From contig CAMYLA010000021.1 in the NCBI GenBank assembly GCA_947259095.1, positions 18,867 to 82,866 of the forward strand: a stretch of DNA of 64,000 nt, written 5' to 3'. Below are positions 34,080-45,016 of the stretch, piece after piece. This DNA is from an uncultured Acidimicrobiaceae bacterium (GTDB taxonomy: Bacteria > Actinomycetota > Acidimicrobiia > Acidimicrobiales > SZUA-35). The notes under the pieces were generated by a model. The model saw nothing but the letters and a program-made list of their open reading frames with translations, did not search any database and was not told the DNA's origin. Every line of letters starts with the position of its first letter. The stretch's first letter is position 1. The position numbers were made by a program, and so were the translations under genes.

Positions 34080-35129
34080 ATGAGCATGCGAGTAGGCATC
34101 GTTGGGTGCGGGTACTGGGGATCAAAGCACGTCCGTGTCTTCTCCAATCTCCCCGAGGTTTCACAGGTCGTGATCATCGACGGTCGACCGGACATCCGGG
34201 CCGCCGTCGGCGCCGATTTCCCTGACGCCCTGCAACGTGGCTCCCTCACCGAGGCGTTGGACGACATCGACGCCATCGTGGTGGCCACACCGCCGGAGAC
34301 CCACTTCGACGTGACCGCCGAGGCCATCACCGCCGGCAAGCACGCACTGGTCGAAAAGCCGATGGCGACCAACACCACCGACGGTCTTGAGCTGGTCAGG
34401 CTGGCCGAGGCGACCGGGGTGGTGCTGGCTGCCGGCCACACCTTTGCCTACAACGCCGCGGTGTGGAAGCTGGCCGAACTGGTGCAGTCCGGTGAGCTCG
34501 GCAAGCTCCACTTCCTCGACGCGGACCGCCTCAACCTCGGGCTCTACCGCCCGGACGTCAACGTGTTGTGGGACCTGGCTGCCCACGACGTCTCGATCAC
34601 CACCACGGTGCTGGGGGCGATCCCCGACACCGTCTCGGCCTGGGGCGCCCGCCACTCCGCCGGCTTCGCCGAGGATGTGGCGACGTTGCGGATGCGGTTC
34701 AGCCACCAGGAGGTCGAATCGACGGTCCGGGCCAGCTGGCTCGATCCGGTCAAGGTTCGACGGACCACCGCCGTCGGCTCACAGAAGATGGCCGTGTACG
34801 ACGACGTCGACATCGATGCCCGGCTGCGGGTGTTCGAAATGGGTCGCTCGATGCGGGGCGGGCCCGGGTTCGGCGGCCGGCTCGAGGTCACCTATCACAA
34901 CGGTGAGACCTCGGTCCCCGCCATCGACTTCCAGGAGCCGTTGCAGCTCGAAGCCGCCGACTTCCTGAGGTGCTGTCGAACCGGGGCCACGCCGATGGCG
35001 GACGGCAAGGCCGGGCTGGCCGTGGTTGCGGTCCTCGAGGCCTCGGACCGCTCGCTGGCCGAGAACGGCATGCCGGTCCCGGTCGACCTGGCGGGGCTGC
35101 ACCTCGAGCCCCGACTGGCCGTCGCCTGA
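34080..35129 (+). CDS. Gfo/Idh/MocA family sugar oxidoreductase
   Basis: This 349-residue NAD(P)-dependent dehydrogenase has the Rossmann motif GIVGCGYWGSKHV, the ATPPETHFD segment, the signature EKPMAT with its catalytic lysine, and DLAAHDVSI in the C-terminal alpha/beta domain. Members beside DegT aminotransferases usually oxidise the C3 hydroxyl of a UDP-sugar acid (WlbA type), after which the aminotransferase makes a 3-amino sugar. That role fits here. Two starts are possible (34080 and 34086). The stop is 82 bases before the aminotransferase gene. Confidence 0.82.
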   Translation: MSMRVGIVGCGYWGSKHVRVFSNLPEVSQVVIIDGRPDIRAAVGADFPDALQRGSLTEALDDIDAIVVATPPETHFDVTAEAITAGKHALVEKPMATNTTDGLELVRLAEATGVVLAAGHTFAYNAAVWKLAELVQSGELGKLHFLDADRLNLGLYRPDVNVLWDLAAHDVSITTTVLGAIPDTVSAWGARHSAGFAEDVATLRMRFSHQEVESTVRASWLDPVKVRRTTAVGSQKMAVYDDVDIDARLRVFEMGRSMRGGPGFGGRLEVTYHNGETSVPAIDFQEPLQLEAADFLRCCRTGATPMADGKAGLAVVAVLEASDRSLAENGMPVPVDLAGLHLEPRLAVA

Positions 35130-35211
35130 CCGATCTCCGAGCCCGGCCTTCCCGGTCGGCCAAGGACGCCATGCAATACCCCACCCACCACACCAATACC
35201 CGGAGTAACCA

Positions 35212-36320
35212 ATGACATTGATCAGCAGCCATACCAAGCCGGTGGCGTTTCTCGACCTGGCGGCGCTCCACGCCCCGCTGCGAAGCAGGCTCGATGTGGT
35301 CTGGGAACAGACCATGGCCGACTCGGCATTCATCGGCGGCCCTGCCATCACCGCCTTCGAACAGCGGTGGGCCCAGTACTGCGGCACCGACCACTGCATC
35401 GGTGTCGCCAACGGCACCGACGCACTGGAACTGGTGCTGGCGGCCTTGGGCATCGGTCCGGGCGACGAGGTGCTGGTTCCGGCCAACACCTTCGTGGCCA
35501 CCGCCGAGGCGGTGGTGACGGTGGGGGCGACGCCGGTGTTCGTCGACGTCGACCCCGGATCGCTGCTGATCACCGCCAGAGAGATCGCCGCCGCCATCAC
35601 CCCTCAGACCAGGGCGGTCATGGTGGTCCATCTCTACGGCCAGATCGCCGAGATGGACAACATCAAGGCGGTGACCGATGCGGCCGGGATCCATGTGGTC
35701 GAGGACGCGGCCCAGGCCCACGGTGCAACCTACAAGGGTCGCCGGGCCGGCAGCTTTGGCGTGGCTGCAACCTTCAGCTTCTACCCCGGCAAGAACCTCG
35801 GTGCGTTGGGCGACGGCGGGGCCATCGTCACCGACGACCCGGCGCTGACCGAGGAGATCCGAAGCCTGTCGAACCACGGCCGGGGCCATCACCTGCTGCA
35901 CACCCACCGGGGCCGCAACAGCCGGCTGGACGGCCTGCAGGCTGCCGCCCTCGACGTCAAGCTCGACCATCTCGACGCCTGGAACAATCGGCGGCGCAAC
36001 GCCCATGCGCTCTACATCGACCGGCTGACCACCTCGGTGGAGACGTTGACCACCCTGCCGGACAGTCGTCCGGTCCATCACCTCGAGGTGATCAGGGTCG
36101 ACGACCGGGACCGGGTCCGCGACGGCCTGGCCGAGGCCGGGATCCAGACCGGCATCCACTACGCCATGCCGTGCCACAAGCACCCGGCGTTCGCCGAGTT
36201 CGACCTCAGGCCGCTGCCGGTGGCCGAATCGGCCGCAACCCGCCAGCTGTCGCTGCCGATGCATCCAACCCTCACCACCGACGAGATCAACACGGTGGCC
36301 GACACGGTCCTGGAGCTGCT

Positions 36321-36324
<4 letters not shown>
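35212..36324 (+). CDS. DegT/DnrJ/EryC1 family sugar aminotransferase
   Basis: This 370-residue PLP enzyme transfers an amino group to a keto-sugar nucleotide. GVANGTDALELVLAALGIG, VPANTFVATAEAV and VEDAAQAHGA form the cofactor pocket, and the Schiff-base lysine is in SFYPGKNLGALGDGG. A GGAG ribosome binding site lies 7 bases before ATG 35212. Its stop overlaps a GTG (GTGA), beginning a chain of coupled genes to 44032. Together with the upstream oxidoreductase it probably makes the amino sugar incorporated in the polysaccharide. Confidence 0.88.
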
Positions 36325-37891
<1,567 letters not shown>

Positions 37892-37895
<4 letters not shown>

Positions 37896-39631
37896 CCGCC
37901 GACACCGCAACCACCGACTCGGTGTCAGCCGGGACGTCGGGCTCGACCTCGGACGAGGAGCGACCCGACTCGGCCCCGGCAGCCGACGCCGGGGCAGGCC
38001 GCGGATCGGTCAGCAGATCGGTCAGCGGTGCCGGCGACGGTCCGGGGTTGATCAGCGACTCGTCCCGGATCGCCATCGCCTCGGCCATGAGCCGGATCAC
38101 CGGGCTGCTGCGAATCGTCGTTGCCGCCTCGGTGTTCGGCTCCACCGTGCTGGGCGACCTGTTCGTCGCCATCAACGTCCTCCCACTCACGCTGTACGAC
38201 GTCTTCGCCGGCTCGGCGATCTCATCGGTCCTGGTCCCGCCGCTGGTCCGGCTGCTCGGTGGCCAAACGTCGACCGAGGGCAACGCCGCCGCCCGCCGCT
38301 TCTCGGCAAACGCTCTGGGCCTGATCTGCGCGTCGATGGCGGTGCTGGCGACCGGCGCCGTGCTCGGTCGCTCGCTGCTGTCCGATGCCCTGACCGCCGG
38401 CGTCGCCGCCGAGCTGCGGCCGGACGCCACCGCGGTGGCCGGCACGCTGCTCCTGCTGATCATCCCTCAGCTGGTCCTCTACGCCGCCATCGGGGTGTTC
38501 GTCTCGATGCAGCACGCCCGGCGACGGTTCCTGCTGCCGTCGGCCGCTCCGATCGTCGAGAATGTCGGCCTGCTGGTCACGATCGCGGTGGCCTGGCGAC
38601 GCTTCGGCGGTGGGCTCGAGGTCGACCAAGCGCCCCTCGGCCTCATCCTGACCCTGGCCATCGGCTCCGGTCTCTCGGTCTCGGCCCACGCCGTCCTGCA
38701 GTATGTCGGGGCCCGCCGGGCCATCGGCAGGATCGGACTGGGGCTGAACTGGCGCCATCCCGACATCTCGGCCCTGGCCGGTCCGACCCGATCGTCGTTC
38801 GGCTGGTCCAGCGTGATCGCCCTCCGCCAGTTCGCCCTGGTGATCGCAGCCGGGTTCGCCGGTGCCGGCGGGGTCCAGGCGTTCGAGATCGCCACCCTGG
38901 CCTACTTCATACCGGTCGCCCTGATCGGGCGTCCCATCGCCTCGGCCGCCCTTCCCAGGCTGGCCGGCTCGACCGGGGGCGCCGCCTCACTCCTGGCCGG
39001 GTATCGCACGACTCTGCGGCTGGCGGCGTGGGGGGCCGTGCCGGCCGGAGCGGCCCTGGTGCTGCTCAGCGGGCCACTGGCCGACATCATCGGTCAGGGC
39101 CGCTTCAGCGGTCCGGGGGCCACCCGGATGCTGACCTACGCCATGGCCGGACTTGGGCTTGGGGCGGCCAGCGATGCCCTGTTCGAAATCGCCCGTCAGA
39201 CCACGATGGCCCACGGCGCCGGCAACGGGGTGGCCAGATCGACCTGGATTCGGGCCGGTGTGGCCGTGGCAGGCATCCCGCTGGTCGTGCTGCTGCTCGA
39301 CGGACCCCCGGTCCTTCTGGGCCTCGGGCTCACCGTCTCGGTTGGCGATCTGGCCGCTCTGGCGGTAGCCCATCGGGCCCTGCGGAAGGACCCGGCGTGG
39401 CGGCGGGATCGGGTCCGACACTGGCCCCGGCTGCTGGCGGCCTCGGCGATCGCCGTGGCCCCGATGGTCGTGGTCGACCGGTGGCTGCATCCGAACTGGT
39501 CGCCATTGACCGCCCCCCTGCTCCTGGCCGGCGTCGCACTGCCACTGATGGCGGCGGCCTGGCTCACCACCGGACGAGGCCGCATGCTCCGGACGCTCGG
39601 CCAGGCATTGCGCAACGAGGAACTCTCATGA
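37892..39631 (+). CDS. MurJ/MviN-type lipid-linked polysaccharide flippase (Wzx role)
   Basis: This 579-residue polytopic protein of the MOP exporter superfamily has SRIAIASAMSRITGLLRIVV at its first helix, the FVAINVLPLTLYDVFAGSAI segment typical of MurJ, and regularly spaced hydrophobic helices to the C-terminus. About 55 Ser/Ala/Gly/Asp residues precede the first helix. Within this locus it most likely flips the undecaprenyl-linked repeat unit. The GTG start overlaps the upstream stop (GTGA), and the stop overlaps the next ATG. Confidence 0.8.
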
Positions 39632-42123
39632 CCCTGCTCTCGACGACCACCTCGGCGGTGCCATCGTCTCCCCACCAGACCACCCGAACGCGGGCAAACC
39701 CGGCGTTGCCGCTGCGATCACCGCGGACCCGGGTGGCACCGTTCCACCTCATCGTGGCCTATGTGGCGGCGATGCCGTTCCTGATCGGCATACCGCGGGG
39801 GGCCATCCTCCCGGTCCTACGGCCGAGCGAGGCCCTGCAGCTGGTGGTCACCGCCGGCGGGTTGGCCATCGTGGTCGCGGCCATGATCGACGGTCGCCGG
39901 TGGCGGCTCCGACTCCGACCGGTCGAGTGGTGGCTCCTGGCCACCGCCGCTGCGGCCTCGGTCATGCCCCTGCTGTGGCTGGCGGCCCGGTCCCGCCCGG
40001 TTGGCCAGGCCGAGGTGCTGGCCGCCTTCCCGTTCGTGAAGTACACGATCCTGTACCTGCTGGTGCGGTTCAGTGTCCGCACCGCAGCCGAGGTGGCGAC
40101 GGTGGCCAAGGCCATCGTCGCCACGGCATCGATCATCGCCGGCGTGGCCATTGCCCAGGCCCTCGGGGTCGGGCCCGTCATCGACGTCCTCGAACGCTTC
40201 TTCGTCAGCAGCGCCGAGGATGTGGTCGACGGCGGCCGCGGCACCACCACGATCGGTTCGTCGATCGCCACCGGTGCCTACCTCACGATCAGCTGTGGCC
40301 TGGCCCTGTCCTACGGGCTGGCCTCCGGCAAACGACGGTGGCTCGCAGCCGCCGGCTTCCTTGCCGTCGGTGCGCTGGCCAGCGGTCAGGCCGGCACCGT
40401 GTTGGGGCTCGGGGTCATGGTCCTGGCCGTGGCCCACCTCCATCGCCGATCGGCCCAGCTGCTGGCCTGGGGCATCCCGGTCGGACTGGTGGGGACGATT
40501 GCGCTGTGGCCGATCGTCACGGCCCGGCTGGAGGACCTCGATCGGGGCAGCGGGTTGCCATCGAGCTGGCTCATCAGGTGGAACAACATCTCCGAGCTGT
40601 ACCTGCCGTCGCTGGCCGACCGGGGCTGGATCCTCGGGGTCAGCCCCGACGCGGTCGTCACCCCACCCGATGTCTGGCGCCAGACCATCTACCTCGAAAG
40701 CGGCTACCTGTGGCTGCTGTGGGTCGGCGGTGTCCCGTTGCTGGTGGCGGCGATCGGCTTCCTGATCTCGGCCTGGCGGGCACTCGACCCGGCCCGCCGG
40801 GGCCAGGAACCAACCATCGACCGGTCGACGTCGTTCGACCCGGTCGCCGCGGTGGCCATCGCGGCCAGGGCCGCGGTGGCGATGGTCGCCGTCCTCAGCA
40901 TCATCGATCCCCACCTGACCCTGCGGGCCGGCGCCGATCTGCTGTTCATCCTGTTGCCCCTCGGCCTGGCGTCGTCGACGCCCACAACGTCGCTGGCCAC
41001 CGCCTCCGTGCGGTGGCGACGGCTACTCGGCTCGACCGACCGGTACCGTGCCGCTCGCCTCCAGTTGGCGGAAGGGCCCGACACCTCGGGACCGTTCGGC
41101 CCGAGCCGGCCGGAGATGACCCTCGATCTGAGCACCAGACACCGGGGGGCCGACATCGGAACCGCACGCCTGATCCTGGTGCGGGGACAGGCCGGCCTGC
41201 GCGGTGTGTTGGCCGAGCCGATCAGGGGCGTCGACGAGGAGGCAAGGGCCATGACTTGGCGAGCGGTCGCCCTCTCGGCCCGCTCGCTCCGCCTGGCCGA
41301 GCTGGAGGTCCCGGCCGATGCCTCGGGGCGGGGAGGCGAACGGATCGAGCGGGCGGAACTCAAGCTGGCCGGCCGTCTTGCCGAAAACCTCGAGATTGAA
41401 AGAACCCCCGACCACCGGCGCGCCGATCGAACGACCACGATCGGACGAACGAGCGGGCCGACACCCGGGCCCGGCGACGACGACCTGCTGCCGGCGATCC
41501 GATTCGATCTCGGCCGGTACACACCGTGGTGGAAACGGGCCATCGACCTCGCCGTCGGGGTCCCGACCATGGTGGTCACCGCCCCCCTGTGGCTGGTGAC
41601 GGCGTTGCTGGTCCGCCGATCGAGCGACGGTCCGGTGTTCTACAAGCAGGTCCGGATCGGTGGCGGCGGTCTGCCGTTCCAGATCTACAAGTTCCGCACC
41701 ATGTACCTCGACACCGACGACTCGGCCCTCCGGATCCAGAACCGGCTCGAGCTGCGGGGCGAAGCCGATGCGGAAAAGGACGAGGACGACCCCCGCATCA
41801 CCCCGATCGGGCGGTGGCTCCGACGGCTCTCGCTCGACGAGCTGCCCCAGCTGGTGAACGTGTTGCGTTCGGAGATGTCGCTGGTGGGACCGCGCCCGTC
41901 GCTGGTGTGGGAGAGCGAGCTGTTCCAACCGTCGATGCGGCGCCGATTGGTGGCTCGGCCGGGGCTGACCGGCTTCTGGCAGACCAGCGGGCGGGCCGAC
42001 GTGTCCATGGCCGAGATGCTGGTGCTCGATCTGGACTACGTGGATCGCCGCAGCCCGCTGGTCGACCTGCAGTGCCTGGCCAAGACCGCATCGTCGGTGG
42101 TGGCCGGCCGGGGGGCCAGATGA
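39628..42123 (+). CDS. Fused O-antigen-polymerase-like membrane domain and initiating sugar-phosphate transferase
   Basis: This 831-residue protein joins two activities normally on separate proteins. Residues about 35-455 are a polytopic domain with the layout of O-antigen ligase/polymerase (Wzy/WaaL) proteins, including a large outer loop with SWLIRWNNISELYLPSLADR. Residues about 455-620 are a soluble linker of unknown fold. Residues about 630-831 are a complete bacterial sugar transferase domain (WbaP/WcaJ type): a membrane helix after WWKRAIDLAV, PVFYKQVRIG, YKFRTMYLD, SLDELPQLVNVL, SLVGPRPS and RPGLTGFWQTSGR. No stop or frameshift separates the parts. It starts by ATGA overlap with the flippase gene and ends by ATGA overlap with the glycosyltransferase gene. 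Confidence 0.85.
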   Translation: MTLLSTTTSAVPSSPHQTTRTRANPALPLRSPRTRVAPFHLIVAYVAAMPFLIGIPRGAILPVLRPSEALQLVVTAGGLAIVVAAMIDGRRWRLRLRPVEWWLLATAAAASVMPLLWLAARSRPVGQAEVLAAFPFVKYTILYLLVRFSVRTAAEVATVAKAIVATASIIAGVAIAQALGVGPVIDVLERFFVSSAEDVVDGGRGTTTIGSSIATGAYLTISCGLALSYGLASGKRRWLAAAGFLAVGALASGQAGTVLGLGVMVLAVAHLHRRSAQLLAWGIPVGLVGTIALWPIVTARLEDLDRGSGLPSSWLIRWNNISELYLPSLADRGWILGVSPDAVVTPPDVWRQTIYLESGYLWLLWVGGVPLLVAAIGFLISAWRALDPARRGQEPTIDRSTSFDPVAAVAIAARAAVAMVAVLSIIDPHLTLRAGADLLFILLPLGLASSTPTTSLATASVRWRRLLGSTDRYRAARLQLAEGPDTSGPFGPSRPEMTLDLSTRHRGADIGTARLILVRGQAGLRGVLAEPIRGVDEEARAMTWRAVALSARSLRLAELEVPADASGRGGERIERAELKLAGRLAENLEIERTPDHRRADRTTTIGRTSGPTPGPGDDDLLPAIRFDLGRYTPWWKRAIDLAVGVPTMVVTAPLWLVTALLVRRSSDGPVFYKQVRIGGGGLPFQIYKFRTMYLDTDDSALRIQNRLELRGEADAEKDEDDPRITPIGRWLRRLSLDELPQLVNVLRSEMSLVGPRPSLVWESELFQPSMRRRLVARPGLTGFWQTSGRADVSMAEMLVLDLDYVDRRSPLVDLQCLAKTASSVVAGRGAR

Positions 42124-43067
42124 CCACCGCCTACGTCGCAACCATCGGCGGCCACATCTCCGAGCTCGTCGAGCTGGCCGGACGGGAGGTTGCGGACGAC
42201 CACGGTCGCAACGGTGCGGACGAGGTGTGGATCACAAACGACAGCCCTCAGACCAGGGACCTGCTGGCCGACCGGACCGTCGAGCTGGTGCCGTTCATCG
42301 CCGAGCGGGATCACCTCGGGGTGTTGCGGTCGATGCCCCAGGCTCGGCGGCTCTACCGCCGGCACGGGGTGACCAGGGTGGTCAGCACCGGCTCGGCCAT
42401 CGCACTCGGCTATCTCCCGGTCGCATCGCTGATGGGAATCGAGAGCCACTACATCGAGAGCTCGACCAGGGTCGAGTCGTGCTCGGTCACCGGCCGGATC
42501 CTCTCCAAGACGCCAGGCATCAACTGCTGGTGGCAGTTCGAGAACCCGCCGGTCGGCTTCGCGTCGATCGAAGGGGTGTACGAAGGTTTCCGGGCGGTCC
42601 CCAATCCGACACCGCCGACGATCAACCGGGTGGTGGTGACCGTCGGCACCACCGACCGCGACTTCCGGCGGCTCATCGAGCGGCTGGTGTCGATCATGCC
42701 AGACGGCGCCGAGGTGCTGTGGCAGACCGGTCACTCCAATGTCGAAGGCCTGGGTATCGAGGCCCACCGGATGGTGCCGGAAGCCGATCTCGTCGCGGCC
42801 ATCGCCAACGCCGACGTCGTGGTCAGCCACGCCGGGGCCGGATCGCTGTCGCTGGTCCTGAGCGCCGGGCGGGTGCCGGTGTTCGTGCCCCGCCGGGCCG
42901 CCTTCGACGAACAGATCGACGATCACCAGGTCGAACTGGCCCGCTGGGCCGACCACCGAGGCTTGGCGGTTTTCGCCGAAGCCGACTCGGTGGGCATCGA
43001 CGACCTCACCCGAGCGGCCCGCCTCCAAGCCAGAACAAGACCAGTTGGAAAGTTGGTGCTGTCATGA
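42120..43067 (+). CDS. Fused Alg14/Alg13-type (PssD/PssE-like) glycosyltransferase
   Basis: This 315-residue protein combines two parts that are usually separate. An N-terminal half resembles Alg14/PssD (TIGGHISELVEL, the acceptor-binding and membrane-recruiting part). A C-terminal half resembles Alg13/PssE of the GT28 fold (VVTVGTTDRDFRRLIERL and the donor-binding SHAGAGSLSLVL). It should add the second sugar to the lipid-linked acceptor made by the initiating transferase just upstream, so enzyme order follows gene order. It is coupled to both neighbours by ATGA overlaps. Confidence 0.8.
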   Translation: MTTAYVATIGGHISELVELAGREVADDHGRNGADEVWITNDSPQTRDLLADRTVELVPFIAERDHLGVLRSMPQARRLYRRHGVTRVVSTGSAIALGYLPVASLMGIESHYIESSTRVESCSVTGRILSKTPGINCWWQFENPPVGFASIEGVYEGFRAVPNPTPPTINRVVVTVGTTDRDFRRLIERLVSIMPDGAEVLWQTGHSNVEGLGIEAHRMVPEADLVAAIANADVVVSHAGAGSLSLVLSAGRVPVFVPRRAAFDEQIDDHQVELARWADHRGLAVFAEADSVGIDDLTRAARLQARTRPVGKLVLS

Positions 43068-44032
43068 TTCCCGAGACCCTATTTCACAGCGATGCATGGC
43101 GACAGGCCGTTGAGCAGACCTTCGATCTGAAGATCCTCGAGTACGCCCCGGTGTCCGAGCCGGAGGGTCGCGGGTTCTACGCCACGATCTCCGACATCCG
43201 GGGCGACCGGGTGATCGGCACACCGTTCAGCGACTTCTGCGACCCGATGATCGAAACCGAGGCCGGATGGGCCGAGTTCGCAGACCATCTCCGGTCGTTC
43301 GAACGGCCGGTCACGGTCCGACCGTTCCGCAACCGGCTGGCGGCGACCGACGAGTCGTTCGAGCAACGGCGAGAGCTGCTGTGGCACGGCATCGACCTGA
43401 GCGGAGGGGTCGAACCGATCTGGGACGGGCTCAAGAGCAAGAACCGCACCGCCATCCGGCGAGCGGGCAAGGCCGGGATCTCGTTCCGGATCTCCTCGGC
43501 CATGGAGGACGTCGAGACCTTTCACGCCATGCATGTCGATCTCCGCAAGTCGAAGTACCGGATGTTGGCCCAGCCGCTCGGCTTCTTCGAAGCACTGCAC
43601 GATCGTTTCGGTGACGACATGGCGGTGATCATGGCCGAGGAGGCCGATGGCACTGCGGTGGCGTCGATGGTCTACCTCGCATACAACGGCGTGTGGTACT
43701 ACAAGTTCGGGGCGTCCTACCCCCGGAACTACCGGCCGAACGCGGCGATGATCGTCGAGGCCTGCCGGGAGGGCGTGGACCGTGGCCTGACCATGTTGGA
43801 CATGGGCCGTAGTGATCTCGACCAACCGGGGCTCATCGACTTCAAACAGCAGTTCGCAACCGAGGAGCTGGCGCTGACGACGCTTCACTGGCAACCGGAA
43901 GACTTCAACGACCCGACCGGGCCGGAGGTCAACCGGACCCTCGGGGCGATCACCGACCTGTTGACCGATCCGGTGGTGCCGAACGACATCACCGCCCGGG
44001 GCGGCCAACTGCTCTACCGGTTCTTCGGCTGA
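43064..44032 (+). CDS. FemAB/GNAT-fold transferase of the polysaccharide locus
   Basis: This 322-residue protein has the two-lobed GNAT (BioF2/FemAB-like) pattern. It shows WDGLKSKNRTAIRRAGKAGI with the basic helix typical of this group, DLRKSKYRMLAQPLGFF, and the acceptor lobe KFGASYPRNYRPNAAMIVE followed by DMGRSDLDQPGLIDFKQQF. In polysaccharide loci such proteins acylate, or add an amino acid to, an amino sugar, which suits the aminotransferase upstream. No signal peptide is present. It ends the operon, with 28 bases before a convergent gene. Confidence 0.75.
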   Translation: MIPETLFHSDAWRQAVEQTFDLKILEYAPVSEPEGRGFYATISDIRGDRVIGTPFSDFCDPMIETEAGWAEFADHLRSFERPVTVRPFRNRLAATDESFEQRRELLWHGIDLSGGVEPIWDGLKSKNRTAIRRAGKAGISFRISSAMEDVETFHAMHVDLRKSKYRMLAQPLGFFEALHDRFGDDMAVIMAEEADGTAVASMVYLAYNGVWYYKFGASYPRNYRPNAAMIVEACREGVDRGLTMLDMGRSDLDQPGLIDFKQQFATEELALTTLHWQPEDFNDPTGPEVNRTLGAITDLLTDPVVPNDITARGGQLLYRFFG

Positions 44033-44060
44033 TCAGGCGACCCGGGCCCTGGGCCGGATC

Positions 44061-44903
44061 TCAATAGTCGAGCCAGCTCTCGTCTCGGAGATGGCCGCGG
44101 ACCTCATCGACGTAGCCACCGGCCGCCTCGTCCCACCATTCTCCGGAGAACCAGGCCCCGACGCAGCCCCACTCGTCGCCGGCCGCATAGCCGTCATCGG
44201 CCAGCCAGGTGAACGATCCCTCGAAGCAGGCTCGCAGCCAGGCCATGGCGTATTCGGCGCCGAACGCCGTCGACAGGGTGGTGAACGGGTAGGTCCCTCC
44301 GTGCACCGTGCCCTTGACCTGCAACAGGCCGTAGCTCTGGGCGCAGGGGGCCTCGAGATCGAGCAGGTCGCACAGCTCGACATCGTCGGTGACATCGCCG
44401 GCGGTGCTCATCAGCCACGAGCTCTCGGTGACGGCCCGGGCTCTGGTGATGTCCTCGTCGAATCCCCACTTGCAGGCGACCCAGCGCAGGATCTGCTCGG
44501 TGTTGCCGGTGAAATCGCCGACCACCCGGGGTGCCAGCCGTTCGTTCCAACCGCCGAAGGCCCCATCGATGTCGACGGTGACCTCGACGGTGGTGGTGTT
44601 CTGCTCGGTGTTCTCCGGTCGGTTCTCCTCCGACGGTGTGGACAGGACCCAATGGGCGCAGGTCTCCCCGTCCGGCAGCGCACTGCCAGGGGCTCTGGTC
44701 TCGAAGTAGTCGAGTTGCTCCGGCCACTCCTGGGCCGTGACGACGGCGATCTCGTCCGGCATCGAATCGGTGGGATCCTCGCCCCCGGCCTCCTCCGGTG
44801 CGGTCCGGCAACCAACGGCCAGCAGGGCGAGTGCCATCGCCACCGCCGCCGGCCGGCGCCCGGGCCGATGTCTTGGTGTTGCCTGGGGCCGAACCGTGTT
44901 CAC
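44061..44903 (-). CDS. Lipoprotein with lytic-transglycosylase-like domain
   Basis: This 280-residue protein has a basic N-terminus, a hydrophobic stretch and a lipobox (LLAVGC), so it should be exported and lipid-anchored. Within residues about 160-270, RAVTESSW and QSYGLLQVKG resemble the SLT/lysozyme fold, where the Glu of TESSW would be catalytic. Several cysteines (CKWGF, CDLLDLEAPC, ACFEGSF, WGCVGAWF) could form disulfides. The GTG start at 44903 has GATACT 6 bases upstream, fitting a leaderless mRNA. It may open the wall beside the polysaccharide export site, but its placement next to that locus may be chance. Confidence 0.65.
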   Translation of the reverse strand: MNTVRPQATPRHRPGRRPAAVAMALALLAVGCRTAPEEAGGEDPTDSMPDEIAVVTAQEWPEQLDYFETRAPGSALPDGETCAHWVLSTPSEENRPENTEQNTTTVEVTVDIDGAFGGWNERLAPRVVGDFTGNTEQILRWVACKWGFDEDITRARAVTESSWLMSTAGDVTDDVELCDLLDLEAPCAQSYGLLQVKGTVHGGTYPFTTLSTAFGAEYAMAWLRACFEGSFTWLADDGYAAGDEWGCVGAWFSGEWWDEAAGGYVDEVRGHLRDESWLDY

Positions 44904-44909
44904 CCTCGC

Positions 44910-44915
44910 AGTATC
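44910..44915 (-). promoter_or_regulatory. Leaderless -10 element of the transglycosylase-like gene
   Basis: GATACT on the minus strand lies 6 bases before GTG 44903. Confidence 0.4.
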
Positions 44916-45016
44916 GGCCGAACCGGTGGCCGGCTTAGGAGATGGACCGACGGCATGGCCCGGCGCCGGTCGGTGCTGGCACTACCATGGGTCACGGTGA
45001 TGGGATCGAGCGACGT

